This document shows, one piece after another, positions 26,903 to 35,761 of a stretch of 64,000 nucleotides of DNA. The stretch spans positions 1-64,000 of the forward strand of contig NZ_LQNT01000011.1 of assembly GCF_001619585.1 (NCBI RefSeq), written 5' to 3'. How positions within the stretch are numbered: position 1 is the stretch's first letter; each line of letters begins with the position of its first letter. The notes under the pieces are model-generated. The model was given only the letters and a program-made list of their open reading frames with translations. It did not search any database and was not told the origin of the DNA. The stretch comes from Bhargavaea cecembensis (GTDB lineage: Bacteria; Bacillota; Bacilli; Bacillales_A; Planococcaceae). The translations under genes were made by a program, and so were the position numbers.

Positions 26903-29314
26903 ATGAATCATGACAAGCGCGAACTTGCCATCACCGGCATGACGTGCGCCGCCTGTGCGAACCGGGTCGAGAAAGGCTTGGGCCGGATGGAAGGTGTGGC
27001 GTCCGCATCGGTCAACTTTGCGACCGAGAAGGCGACTGTGGAATACGACAGCAGCAGAACGGACATCCCCGCCATCGAAGAGAAAATCCGCAACCTGGGC
27101 TACGATGTGGCCAAACAGGATGCTGAGCTTGAAATCATGGGCATGACTTGTGCGGCCTGCTCGGCCCGGATTGAAAAAGTGGTCGGCAAAATGCCCGGCG
27201 TCTCCCAGGCAAACGTCAACCTGGCGCTCGAGACCGGACACGTCACTTACGATCCTGCGCAGCTTGATCCGGAAGCGATCATCGAACGGATCCGAAAAAT
27301 CGGCTACAATGCCCGACTTAAGCAGGAGGACGGGGACGCCCCGGACCACCGGAAGGAAGAGATCCGCAAGAAAACGAGGTTGTTCCTCATCTCGGCGGCC
27401 CTTTCCCTCCCGCTGCTATGGACGATGGTCGCCCACTTCTCGTTTACCGAGTGGATGTACGTGCCGAACATTCTGATGAATCCGTATGTGCAGTGGGCTC
27501 TCGCAACACCGGTCCAGTTCTGGATCGGCTGGACGTTCTATAAGGGTGCCTATCATTCGCTCCGGAGCGGCAGTGCCAACATGGACGTGCTTGTCGCACT
27601 CGGTACTTCTGCTGCGTACTTCTACAGTGTGTACCTTGTTTTGTCCCACGCCGGGAGCGGCCACATGCCGGGGCTTTACTTTGAAACCAGCGCCGTCCTG
27701 ATTACGCTGATTCTTCTCGGCAAGGTGTTCGAGGCACGGGCAAAAGGCCGTTCTTCGGACGCAATCCAGAAACTGATGGGCCTGCAGCCTCAGACGGCGA
27801 CTGTTGAACGGGACGGCAGGATGGAAAAAGTTCCGGTGGCGGATGTCGTAGAGGGCGACGTTCTCGTCATCCGGCCCGGTGAGTCAATCCCGGTCGATGC
27901 CAGGGTCCTGTCAGGCAGCTCTTCCTTCAACGAATCGATGCTGACGGGCGAAAGCCTGCCCGTCGACAAGTCGGAGGGAGACACGCTGTTCGCCGCGACG
28001 GTGAACGGCAACGGCTCGCTCCGCGCAAAAGCCGTCAGCGTCGGCAAGGATACGGTGCTGGCTTCGATCATCCGTACAGTGGAAGAAGCGCAAGGCTCGA
28101 AAGCGCCGATCCAGCGGCTGGCAGACCGGATTTCGGGGATTTTCGTCCCGATCGTTGTCGGCATCGCCGCTGTCACGTTCCTCGTCTGGTACCTGATCGC
28201 AGATCCGGGCAACTTCGCCCAGTCGCTTGAAAGCATGATCGCCGTCCTCGTCATTGCCTGCCCATGTGCGCTGGGGCTCGCCACTCCGACCTCAATCATG
28301 GCCGGTTCCGGCCGCTCCGCCGAGCAGGGCATTTTGTTCAAGACGGCGGAAGCCATTGAAGGGACAAAACATATCGACACCGTCGTCCTCGACAAAACAG
28401 GCACCGTGACAAAAGGCAAGCCTGAAGTCACAGACTTTCTTGCAGCGGACGGACTGGACCATGACGGACTGATCGTTGCAGCTGCCGCCGCCGAGAAGGA
28501 ATCGGAACACCCGGTGGCCGCCGCCATCACGGCATTTGGTGAAGAGCGGGCATCCACACTGCCTGCGTCATCCGGCTTTTCCGCGATTCCGGGTCACGGG
28601 ATTCAGGTCAGGGTCGGTGATCGCGACATCCTTCTCGGCAACCGGAAGCTGCTGGAAGACCGGGGCGTTCCGATTGACCCTGCGATTGCCGATGTTGAAG
28701 CGCTTGAGGACGAAGGAAAAACCGTCATGTTCATGGCAGCAGACGGACGGCATGCCGCCGTCATCGCAGTTGCCGACACGCTGAAAGAAACATCTGCAGA
28801 AGCTGTACGCGAGCTCAAGGAAGCAGGCATTGACGTCATTATGCTGACCGGCGATCAGCCACGGACCGCGGAAGCAATTGCCCGCATTGCCGGCATCAAT
28901 AATGTCATTGCCGGTGTCCTTCCCGAGAAGAAAGCGGCTGTCGTCAAGGAGCTGCAGGAAGAAGGCCGCAAAGTCGCCATGGTCGGTGACGGCATCAACG
29001 ACGCGCCGGCACTCGCCACCGCCGACATCGGCATGGCGATGGGCACCGGCACCGCGGTCGCGATGGAAGCGGCGGACGTGACCCTCATGCACGGTGATCT
29101 GAAACGGGTCTCCGATACGCTTCATATGAGCCGGCTCACCGTGCGCAACATCAAGCAAAACCTGTTCTGGGCTCTTGCCTATAACTCTGTGGGCATTCCG
29201 ATCGCCGCCGCCGGCTTCCTCGCCCCTTGGGTCGCCGGCGCCGCGATGGCGTTCAGTTCGGTATCGGTCGTCCTGAACGCACTCAGGCTGCAGCGCGTGA
29301 AGTTAAGGGATTGA
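26903..29314 (+). CDS. copA: Copper-exporting P1B-type ATPase CopA
   Basis: This 803-residue ATPase has two N-terminal metal-binding domains (GMTCAAC at about residues 12 and 80). The membrane copper site is CPC at 453-455, the phosphorylation motif DKTGT is at 497 and the hinge GDGINDAP at 695. SEHPVAAAI marks the nucleotide domain. It exports copper(I) across the cytoplasmic membrane. ATG at 26903 follows AGGAGG; an earlier ATG precedes that site. Confidence 0.96.
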   Translation: MNHDKRELAITGMTCAACANRVEKGLGRMEGVASASVNFATEKATVEYDSSRTDIPAIEEKIRNLGYDVAKQDAELEIMGMTCAACSARIEKVVGKMPGVSQANVNLALETGHVTYDPAQLDPEAIIERIRKIGYNARLKQEDGDAPDHRKEEIRKKTRLFLISAALSLPLLWTMVAHFSFTEWMYVPNILMNPYVQWALATPVQFWIGWTFYKGAYHSLRSGSANMDVLVALGTSAAYFYSVYLVLSHAGSGHMPGLYFETSAVLITLILLGKVFEARAKGRSSDAIQKLMGLQPQTATVERDGRMEKVPVADVVEGDVLVIRPGESIPVDARVLSGSSSFNESMLTGESLPVDKSEGDTLFAATVNGNGSLRAKAVSVGKDTVLASIIRTVEEAQGSKAPIQRLADRISGIFVPIVVGIAAVTFLVWYLIADPGNFAQSLESMIAVLVIACPCALGLATPTSIMAGSGRSAEQGILFKTAEAIEGTKHIDTVVLDKTGTVTKGKPEVTDFLAADGLDHDGLIVAAAAAEKESEHPVAAAITAFGEERASTLPASSGFSAIPGHGIQVRVGDRDILLGNRKLLEDRGVPIDPAIADVEALEDEGKTVMFMAADGRHAAVIAVADTLKETSAEAVRELKEAGIDVIMLTGDQPRTAEAIARIAGINNVIAGVLPEKKAAVVKELQEEGRKVAMVGDGINDAPALATADIGMAMGTGTAVAMEAADVTLMHGDLKRVSDTLHMSRLTVRNIKQNLFWALAYNSVGIPIAAAGFLAPWVAGAAMAFSSVSVVLNALRLQRVKLRD

Positions 29315-29322
29315 TTGAAATG

Positions 29323-29356
29323 AAAAGCCGCTCCCCGGTTTGGAGAGCGGCTTTTT
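29323..29356 (+). terminator. Terminator after copA
   Basis: AAAAGCCGCTC/GAGCGGCTTTTT stem and T-run, eight bases past the copA stop. A 21-bp repeat array follows 45 bases later. Confidence 0.9.
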
Positions 29357-29401
29357 CATGTCCCCAGGGGCATCGCCCATTGCAACACTCTTCCCATCTG
29401 T

Positions 29402-29485
29402 ATTCGTCACTTTCAGCACCTGATTCGTCACTTTCGGCGACCCTTTCGTCACTTTCGAAAGGCCATTCGTCACTTTCGCCAATCA
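29402..29485. repeat. Array of four 21-bp units, core TTCGTCACTTTC
   Basis: Four units start at 29402, 29423, 29444 and 29465, each exactly 21 bp. All contain a perfect TTCGTCACTTTC, followed by eight or nine variable bases. The core is identical to that of the array at 19817-19942. It lies between the copA terminator and the next exporter gene. Confidence 0.92.
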
Positions 29486-29574
29486 GTGCGCCGATTCCGC
29501 CGCTATTTGGCACTCCCCCGCTTCTCGGAGTAGAATGGACGCAACACATGTTTTCCTGAAAGCAGGTCTTCCTT

Positions 29575-30741
29575 ATGAAAAAATCCATCCTCCTACTCAT
29601 GTCGGTCCAGTTTTTTGTCTATCTCGGATTCGGCATCATCATCCCGGTGCTGCCTGAGGTGGTCGTGGCGCAGGGCTTCGACGAGCTGCATGTCGGCGGG
29701 CTGCTGACCGTCTATGCGGTGGCTTCCTTCTTTACCGCGCCGCTCTGGGGCGCGTATTCCGACCGGACCGGCCGCAAAAAGCTGATCGCAATCGGACTGG
29801 CAGGCTTTAGCCTGAGCTTTTTCCTATTCGCGGCGTTCACTGATTCTCTTGCGATGATGTACCTGTCGCGAGTGATCGGCGGGCTGTTCTCCGGTGCCCT
29901 GTACACGGCGGTTACGGGCTTTGTCGCCGATCTGACCGATGAGGAAAACCGGAACCAATACATGGGCCTTCTCGGCATGTCAATCGGGCTGGGCTTCATC
30001 TTCGGCCCGGCGATCGGCGGGATTCTTGGCGACATCCGCCTGTCGCTTCCGTTCACCGCGTCGGGCACGCTCGTCCTGATCCTGCTCGTTTACGCCATGG
30101 TTGTCCTGAAGGAGCCGGAACGCAAGGGCGAAGCGAAAAAGCGGGCGATTGTTCCGGAAGGTGGCGGACGGCTGTGGGGATACCGCGTCCGTTACCTGTT
30201 CCTCATGTCGTTCATGGTGACGTTCCTCCTGGCCGGCATCGAAGCAACGTTCCAGCTGTTCCAGATACACAAGATTGAGATTACCCCGAAGCAGATCGGT
30301 TACCTGTTCCTCTTTAGCGGGCTGGTCGACGCGGCCATCCAGGGAGGCGTCGTCCGCCGGGTCAAGGACGGCATGGAGACGAAGGTCATCATGATCGCCC
30401 AAATCCTGACCGCAGCAGGGCTTGCCCTCATGGTGTTCACGGGCAGCCTGTTCTGGGCGGGTCTCTCCCTCTGCGTATTCACGGCCGGAAACGCCCTCGC
30501 CCGCACAGTCCTCGTGTCGCTCACCACGAAGGAATCCGGCGGCCGCTACGGAACCGCAGCCGGCATGAGCTACTCGATGGACAACGTGGGTCGCATCGCG
30601 GGGCCGCTGCTTTTCGCTTGGCTGTTTTCACAGATGCCTGACGGCGTTTACTGGATTTCCTCCGCACTTGCCGTGTTCTCGGTGGTGTTGATCATCCTTT
30701 TCCGAAAATCAGGGAAGTCATTGCGAGAAACTGCTGTATGA
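29575..30741 (+). CDS. MFS multidrug exporter (Bmr/NorA-like)
   Basis: This 388-residue protein has about twelve membrane helices. Motif A (GAYSDRTGRKKLI) and motif C (GLGFIFGPAIGG) are typical of the drug:H+ antiporter-1 group. Length and motifs match Bmr, Blt and NorA. Substrates cannot be predicted. It stands alone, with a terminator after it and the copA locus before it. Confidence 0.88.
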   Translation: MKKSILLLMSVQFFVYLGFGIIIPVLPEVVVAQGFDELHVGGLLTVYAVASFFTAPLWGAYSDRTGRKKLIAIGLAGFSLSFFLFAAFTDSLAMMYLSRVIGGLFSGALYTAVTGFVADLTDEENRNQYMGLLGMSIGLGFIFGPAIGGILGDIRLSLPFTASGTLVLILLVYAMVVLKEPERKGEAKKRAIVPEGGGRLWGYRVRYLFLMSFMVTFLLAGIEATFQLFQIHKIEITPKQIGYLFLFSGLVDAAIQGGVVRRVKDGMETKVIMIAQILTAAGLALMVFTGSLFWAGLSLCVFTAGNALARTVLVSLTTKESGGRYGTAAGMSYSMDNVGRIAGPLLFAWLFSQMPDGVYWISSALAVFSVVLIILFRKSGKSLRETAV

Positions 30742-30746
30742 ATATC

Positions 30747-30781
30747 AAAAGCCGCTCCGGATTTTTTCCGGAGCGGCTTTT
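30747..30781 (+). terminator. Terminator after the MFS exporter gene
   Basis: AAAAGCCGCTCCGG/CCGGAGCGGCTTTT is a 14-bp stem with a T-run. Confidence 0.92.
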
Positions 30782-30817
30782 CTTGACCGGATGACGGATG
30801 GTTTGCGCCGGCTTGTT

Positions 30818-30981
30818 GGACTCTCGTTGTCGGCGCTCGGACTTTCGCTGTCCCTGCTTGGACTCTCGCTGTCGCCGCCTGGACACTCGTTGCCCTTGAA
30901 CTCTCGTTGTCCTTGCCTGGACTGTCGCTGTCCCTGCTTGGACTCTCGCTGTCCTTGCCTGGACTCTCGCTACCGTCGCCT
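30818..30981. repeat. Array of eight ~21-bp units, core GGACTCTCGCTGTC
   Basis: Eight units start at 30818, 30839, 30860, 30881, 30898, 30919, 30940 and 30961. All are 21 bp except the fourth, which is 17 bp. The shared core is GGACTCTCGCTGTC plus a CTGCTT/TTGCCT-type tail. A partial ninth unit runs into the stop codon of the PAS-GGDEF gene. Confidence 0.9.
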
Positions 30982-30988
30982 GGTTTCG

Positions 30989-32656
30989 CTACTCCACGAT
31001 CCGGCAGCGGTTCGGGCCTGCCTGCTTGGCCTCATACATGGCATGGTCGGCATGTTTAAGAAGAACATCTGTGGATGCGCGGCCCGGGCCGACAAAAGCG
31101 ATGCCGATACTTGTGCTGACGTGGATGACGTGTCCCCCGGCGACGATCGGCTCCCTGAGGACACCGATAATACGGCCGGCAAGCGTTTCAGCTTCTGCAC
31201 GGCTGGAACAGTCGGCGATGAGGATGACAAATTCATCCCCTCCGAAGCGGGCGGCGAGCACATGGTCAATTGCACTTTCGATCCTGTGGCCAAACGCCCG
31301 GATCACATCATCCCCCACACTATGGCCCCATGTGTCGTTGACCTCCTTAAAGCGGTCCAGGTCCATCAGAGCAACGGCAAACCGTTTCCCTGTCTTTCGG
31401 TACTCGTTGACCCGGTCCTCCAGGCGGTTCAGGAACAGCCTTCGGTTCGGGAGCCCGGTCAGCTGGTCATGATAGGCATAATACTCGAGCCGCTCTTCTT
31501 CCGCCTTCTGCCGGCTGATGTCCCGGACAACAACGACCATGTGCTGGAATTCTCCGTTCGGCCCCCGTACGGCGGAAGCGTTCAGCTCTGACCAGATCCA
31601 GCGTCCATTCCTATGGCGAACGCGGAGGCGCAGGCGGAAGACGGACCGGCCTTCGAGAATTTCACGGTACCCCCTGACAAGTTCAGGGAAGTCATCCGGA
31701 TGAATCAGCGCTTCCGTATCCATCCCGACAACGTCTTCCACATCATAGTCGTAATGGGTCTTGGCGGAAGGCGAAGCATACAGCAGCCTCCACTTGCCGT
31801 CGACCGTGACGATCACGTCGCTCACGTTTTCGGTGATGATCTTGAATTGGTTCTGCCTTTCCATATATAGGTTCGCCAGCTTGTCGAGTTCGCGCATATC
31901 CTTCAGATTGGCATAATAGCCGATCGGTTCCCCCTCAGGCGCGACCGGCGTGAATTTAAGAAGGCATCCGACCGGCGGGCCATCCTCGGGCTGAATGTTG
32001 ATGCGGACATCCTGCAAATCGCCGCCGGATGCCATGAGAAATGCAGCCTCTGCCAGTCCCCGGTCCTTTTCCGATATCAGGGCGGAAAACAGTCTTCCCA
32101 GAAGGGTTTCGGGGGACATTGCGAACAGCCGGAGGGCTGCGGGGTTCGCACCGGTAATCTCGCCGGAGGGCCCGAGCTCAAGTACGGCGTCACCGTTGTC
32201 CTTAAAAAGTGCCCGAAAGCGGGAAGTGCTCTCTTCCAGACGGCGAATCATCTCGCGCCGCATCAGCTCATTCTGCTTTCTGGCGGTGATGTCTTTGACA
32301 AGTGCGACAATGTACCGGACCGCCCCTTCTTCAGGAAGAGGCGTAAGCATGACTTCCGTGTATCGCTCCTTGCCGTCCGGACCGATGAAACGATCCTCAT
32401 ACACTGCCTGCCTGCCGCTCCGGGAGACTTCTATGTAGTGATCCGCAAGGTCTTTCCCGGCCTGTTTGCCGTAAACTTCACTGATCGTCCTGCCGATATG
32501 CTCATCGCCGAAACCGAGCTCTTCCCTGGCCTTGCAGTTGATCCATTCATAGACAAATTCACCGTCACTGCCCACTTTCATGATGAACAGCATTTCAACA
32601 AGGCCTTCGGATAACACCCGTTCCATCAAACTGAGTTGCAGCCTCCCCACCACCAT
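30989..32656 (-). CDS. PAS-GGDEF diguanylate cyclase
   Basis: This 555-residue cytoplasmic protein has three PAS domains (about residues 10-125, 145-260 and 265-385) and a C-terminal GGDEF domain. The active site RFGGDEFV is intact, so cyclic di-GMP synthesis is likely. The RxxD inhibitory site expected five residues upstream is absent (it reads HVLAA). No membrane segment is seen. I start at the ATG at 32656, since GGAAGGGGGG precedes it. The ATG five codons upstream lies too close to a TATAAT at 32684-32689. Confidence 0.9.
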   Translation of the reverse strand: MVVGRLQLSLMERVLSEGLVEMLFIMKVGSDGEFVYEWINCKAREELGFGDEHIGRTISEVYGKQAGKDLADHYIEVSRSGRQAVYEDRFIGPDGKERYTEVMLTPLPEEGAVRYIVALVKDITARKQNELMRREMIRRLEESTSRFRALFKDNGDAVLELGPSGEITGANPAALRLFAMSPETLLGRLFSALISEKDRGLAEAAFLMASGGDLQDVRINIQPEDGPPVGCLLKFTPVAPEGEPIGYYANLKDMRELDKLANLYMERQNQFKIITENVSDVIVTVDGKWRLLYASPSAKTHYDYDVEDVVGMDTEALIHPDDFPELVRGYREILEGRSVFRLRLRVRHRNGRWIWSELNASAVRGPNGEFQHMVVVVRDISRQKAEEERLEYYAYHDQLTGLPNRRLFLNRLEDRVNEYRKTGKRFAVALMDLDRFKEVNDTWGHSVGDDVIRAFGHRIESAIDHVLAARFGGDEFVILIADCSSRAEAETLAGRIIGVLREPIVAGGHVIHVSTSIGIAFVGPGRASTDVLLKHADHAMYEAKQAGPNRCRIVE

Positions 32657-32711
32657 CCCCCCTTCCGTCATGGCTTTGATTTCATTATAGAGGAAAATCC
32701 TGTTAAACGAA

Positions 32712-32740
32712 ACCGGACGGGCTGTACTCGCCCGTCCGGT
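32712..32740 (-). terminator. Terminator after the MFS exporter gene at 32750
   Basis: The minus strand has ACCGGACGGGC/GCCCGTCCGGT, an 11-bp stem, followed by TTTCGTTT. Confidence 0.82.
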
Positions 32741-32749
32741 AATTCGTCT

Positions 32750-34069
32750 TTATTCTGCAGCAGGCTCCGGGGTCTCCGGACCGTCCTGGCGGCTCTTTGC
32801 AAGTTCAGGATGCGCTTTCCGCACCACAGACGGGCGTGCCATGGTCAGGACAACCGCGATCAGCACGGACGCGGAGACCATGAGGATCCATTCGGCCGGA
32901 AGCAGGTCGTACAGGAAACCGTACAGCACTGTGCCGAGCGGCATAAGGGCCATCGCCATCGTTTCCAGGATGGCGAACACACGCCCTTTGTAGTCGTCAT
33001 CCACGCGCTTCTGGATCATGACCTGAATCGGTGTATTGACGAGGATCATGACCAGCCCGAATGCGAACATGACGGACGCATAGAAGATGAAGAGTCCCGT
33101 GTACGGGAGGTTCACCAGGAGCGGGAATGCGACAGACGCCATGATGAGCCCCATCGTCACGATGCCCCACTTGGAGAGGAGAAGCGGATATTTCACTTCT
33201 TTCCTGACACTGAGGTACACCGACATCAGAAGCATCCCGACCGCGAATGCCCCTTCCGTCAGGCCGAAGTGCTCAGAAGCCATCTTCATCTTTTCAATGA
33301 GGATGTAGGAATAGCCGACCTGAAACGCCCCGAACAGGAAGTTGATGAACAGCGAAATCCAGATGATGGTCATGATGATCGGCTGTGTTTTCAGATAGGC
33401 TAGGCCCGCCTTCATGCTCTTCAGAAGCGGCTCCTTTGCCGGCCCTTCCCCGGTCGCTTCCCCTGCGTCCGCCTTGCGGTTGAAGAGCCGGAAATTCATC
33501 GTGGCTTCCAGGACCAGCGCGACCGCTTCAGCCGCCATGAACAAAATCAGGAACAGGCTCATTGAAACGGTACCGTAGAGCAGCCCGCCGACTGCAGGTG
33601 CACCGATGGCGGCGATTGAAATCGACATCTGGTTAAGCGACATGGCTTTCTGGATGCGCGCCTCATCCACCAGGCCGGTGATGGCTGCGGAGAACGATAC
33701 TCCGGAAAACGTTGCGGCCAGCGAGATGATGGCCGTAGTGGTGTAAATAGCCGGGAGCGAAAGCCCGTGAATCAGGCTGACCGCAAGCAATCCGCCGACC
33801 GCGAGCACGGTTGCCCCCTGTGCGGTGAGGACAATCGTCTTTTTCGGCCAGCGGTCCGCGGCATAGCCGGCGAACGGCGCAGCGATTGTCCGCGGCAGAA
33901 TGCTGCAGATCAGGTTCATGGCAAAGCTGGTCGCAGACCCCGTGAGCTGCAGGATGTAAAAGCTGATGGCAAACGTGTAGACCTGTGAACCGAATGCGGA
34001 GATGAGCTTGCTCGCCGTGAATGTCCAGATATGATAAGTGGCACGCCGGCGTTTCATGGCCTGTTCCAT
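32750..34069 (-). CDS. MFS exporter (MefA/EntS-like group)
   Basis: This 439-residue protein has about twelve membrane helices. The N-terminal half (WTFTASKLISAFGSQVYTFA and AGYAADRWPKKT) is typical of the MFS_3 group, which includes macrolide and siderophore exporters. ATG follows GAGGAG. It lies downstream of a 58-codon ORF and is divergent from an HTH-TPR regulator, with operator-like palindromes between. I infer that the regulator controls it. The substrate is unknown. Confidence 0.88.
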   Translation of the reverse strand: MEQAMKRRRATYHIWTFTASKLISAFGSQVYTFAISFYILQLTGSATSFAMNLICSILPRTIAAPFAGYAADRWPKKTIVLTAQGATVLAVGGLLAVSLIHGLSLPAIYTTTAIISLAATFSGVSFSAAITGLVDEARIQKAMSLNQMSISIAAIGAPAVGGLLYGTVSMSLFLILFMAAEAVALVLEATMNFRLFNRKADAGEATGEGPAKEPLLKSMKAGLAYLKTQPIIMTIIWISLFINFLFGAFQVGYSYILIEKMKMASEHFGLTEGAFAVGMLLMSVYLSVRKEVKYPLLLSKWGIVTMGLIMASVAFPLLVNLPYTGLFIFYASVMFAFGLVMILVNTPIQVMIQKRVDDDYKGRVFAILETMAMALMPLGTVLYGFLYDLLPAEWILMVSASVLIAVVLTMARPSVVRKAHPELAKSRQDGPETPEPAAE

Positions 34070-34176
34070 TCTCTTCGCTCCTCGATCAATTAATTTGGAT
34101 ACATCATATCACCATTTTTTTCCTGAAACAATCAGTTGTTAAATTTAATTAAACTTATCCAGCAAAAAAAATGACC

Positions 34177-34353
34177 TTAAAGCCAGCGTCTTTGTTTCAA
34201 CATTTCCATACAGGGCTGATCCATTTTAGGGGACTCCAGTTTTTTCAGTGATTCCGAATGCCTGCTCCGTTGCTCAGATGACAGAATGAGCCTGCCCGCA
34301 ATCAATCTCCATAGATGTGAGGTTGCCCGGCGCAGTGTCATGGAATGTTCCAT
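34177..34353 (-). CDS. Small ORF, 58 aa, between exporter and HTH-TPR regulator
   Basis: The ATG at 34353 follows GGGAGAG at 6 nt and opens a 58-codon frame ending in TAA at 34177. The product begins EHSMTLRRATSHLWRLIAG and is basic, with a short amphipathic hydrophobic stretch at about residues 14-25. A promoter (34394-34423) and a palindromic operator lie directly upstream. It could be a signalling peptide precursor or a small accessory protein of the exporter. No family is recognised. Confidence 0.6.
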   Translation of the reverse strand: MEHSMTLRRATSHLWRLIAGRLILSSEQRSRHSESLKKLESPKMDQPCMEMLKQRRWL

Positions 34354-34371
34354 GTTTTTCTCTCCCTTTTC

Positions 34372-34394
34372 TTTGTTTAATTTGGTTAAACAAA
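34372..34394. promoter_or_regulatory. Operator-like palindrome 1
   Basis: TTTGTTTAA, a 5-nt spacer and TTAAACAAA form a perfect inverted repeat. It sits over the likely start of the small-ORF/exporter transcript, the right place for a repressor. A weaker relative (GTTGTTAAA...AATTAAAC) lies near 34135-34154, ahead of the exporter gene. Confidence 0.7.
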
Positions 34395-34423
34395 CTATAA
34401 CATGCTTTCCGCTTCACAAGCAA
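34394..34423 (-). promoter_or_regulatory. Promoter of the 58-codon ORF and exporter
   Basis: On the minus strand TTGCTT, an 18-nt spacer and TATAGT. The palindrome at 34372-34394 abuts the -10. Confidence 0.6.
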
Positions 34424-34426
34424 GCA

Positions 34427-34448
34427 TTTGTTTAATACAATTAAACTA
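34427..34448. promoter_or_regulatory. Operator-like palindrome 2
   Basis: GTTTAAT ACA ATTAAAC, flanked by TTT and TAT, repeats the half-site of palindrome 1 about 55 bp away. It lies 29 nt ahead of the regulator start, suggesting autoregulation. Confidence 0.65.
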
Positions 34449-34476
34449 TGCACGATGATTGGAGGTGTTCCCCTTT

Positions 34477-35721
34477 TTGGAAACATTGGGCGAACGAATA
34501 CGCAGGCTGCGAAAAGAGCGAAAGATGACTCTTCAGGAATTGGCCGGCGAGAAGATGTCGAAGGGAATGCTTTCTCTCATTGAAAACAACAAAGCCAAGC
34601 CCTCCATGGAGAGCCTGTCACATATCGCCGCGCAGCTGAATGTCCCGGCCTCTGACCTGCTTGAGGAAAGCAGCCGGGAGGAACTGAGAGAGTTGCTGGA
34701 TCAGGCTGAGGAATACGCTTCAGTCAGAGCGCTGGATGAAGGGGCGAAGGAAGCCCGGGAGCATCTGGTCCGGCTCATCGGCCCTTATGTCGGCAGAATG
34801 GGCGGAGGCTATGAATCCGGCCGGCTGCTCGAGATGTACGGACGGTCTCTCCATCACCTGGAGGAGGACGGGTGGGAAGAACCGATCAACAGGGCGGCCG
34901 CCATCTACGATTCACTGAATATCGTTCCGAGACGTGCAGCGATCGGCATGTTTCGGGCACAGCTGCTGTTTGCACAGCACCGATACGCAGAATCACTGGA
35001 GACGCTGATCCGGGAGCGGGCAGCACTCGAGGAAAATGGGCTCTTCATCGAACCGATGACGCGCCTCGACTTCGATTACCTGCAGGCCGCTCTGCTTTAT
35101 GCAGTCGGCAAAACGGAAGAGGCCGTCTCGGTTATGGAACGGGCACTGGCCTTTTCCCGTGAGAATGACCTTTACTACCATATGAGCGACTGGTACCGCC
35201 TGGCTTCGGTTCACGCCCTCATGGCCGGGATGGAAGATGAATACGGGCACTACCGAAAAAAGATCAGGCAATATGCGGAGTTTGCAGACGACAAGGAAAC
35301 GGCAGGCTTCTTGACGTTTCTCGATGTCCACGAACTGAACTCATTCCGGAATGATTACGAGGAAGCATATCGTCGGATACAGGAATGGCCGGATGATCCG
35401 GAACAGGCCATGCCCAACCCGCTCAACTCTCCATATAAGTCACTTGAAACCGGAAAGGCCCTTTCCGGACTCGGCCGCCATCAGGAAGCGCTGGAGGCGC
35501 TGGACCGCGCACTTGTTCCGCGTGAGTATATCCATCACCCGATCGACCTGTCGATCTTCATGGAGGGGGAAGCCTATAAAGCGGAATCGCTCTGGGCAGC
35601 CGGTGAAACCGGCAAAGCCCTGTCACTGATCCGGGATGTCCAAGAGCGCATTGCCCCCCTTCCCCGGACTCCTTACAAAGATCGGGTTGAGCAGGTCCAT
35701 GAACGGCTGACAGCCAAATAA
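34477..35721 (+). CDS. HTH-TPR transcriptional regulator (RRNPP-like architecture)
   Basis: This 414-residue protein has an N-terminal XRE-type helix-turn-helix (about residues 4-60, LGERIRRLRKERKMTLQELA). It is followed by about 330 residues of helical TPR-like repeats (for example ETGKALSGLGRHQEALEAL). This layout resembles the peptide-responsive PlcR/NprR/Rgg regulators, but is also found in regulators without a known peptide. TTG at 34477 is 10 nt from GGAGGT. Two palindromes and a divergent small ORF plus exporter lie upstream. A peptide ligand is inference only. Confidence 0.85.
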   Translation: METLGERIRRLRKERKMTLQELAGEKMSKGMLSLIENNKAKPSMESLSHIAAQLNVPASDLLEESSREELRELLDQAEEYASVRALDEGAKEAREHLVRLIGPYVGRMGGGYESGRLLEMYGRSLHHLEEDGWEEPINRAAAIYDSLNIVPRRAAIGMFRAQLLFAQHRYAESLETLIRERAALEENGLFIEPMTRLDFDYLQAALLYAVGKTEEAVSVMERALAFSRENDLYYHMSDWYRLASVHALMAGMEDEYGHYRKKIRQYAEFADDKETAGFLTFLDVHELNSFRNDYEEAYRRIQEWPDDPEQAMPNPLNSPYKSLETGKALSGLGRHQEALEALDRALVPREYIHHPIDLSIFMEGEAYKAESLWAAGETGKALSLIRDVQERIAPLPRTPYKDRVEQVHERLTAK

Positions 35722-35757
35722 AAAAGATGCCGCCCATTTACGGGACGGCATCTTTTT
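35721..35757. terminator. Bidirectional terminator between the regulator and tcyP
   Basis: AAAAAGATGCCG/CGGCATCTTTTT stem with A and T runs on both sides, shared by two convergent genes. Confidence 0.93.
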
Positions 35758-35761
35758 AAAC

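Noticed and set aside
26309-27349. A 346-codon open frame on the minus strand
   Set aside because: It is antisense to csoR, copZ and copA, all of which have clear family motifs.
29402-29485. Tandem repeats as coding sequence (heptapeptide repeats such as ESDE or KVTN)
   Set aside because: The arrays lie beyond terminators, lack ribosome sites and have frames without a credible start.
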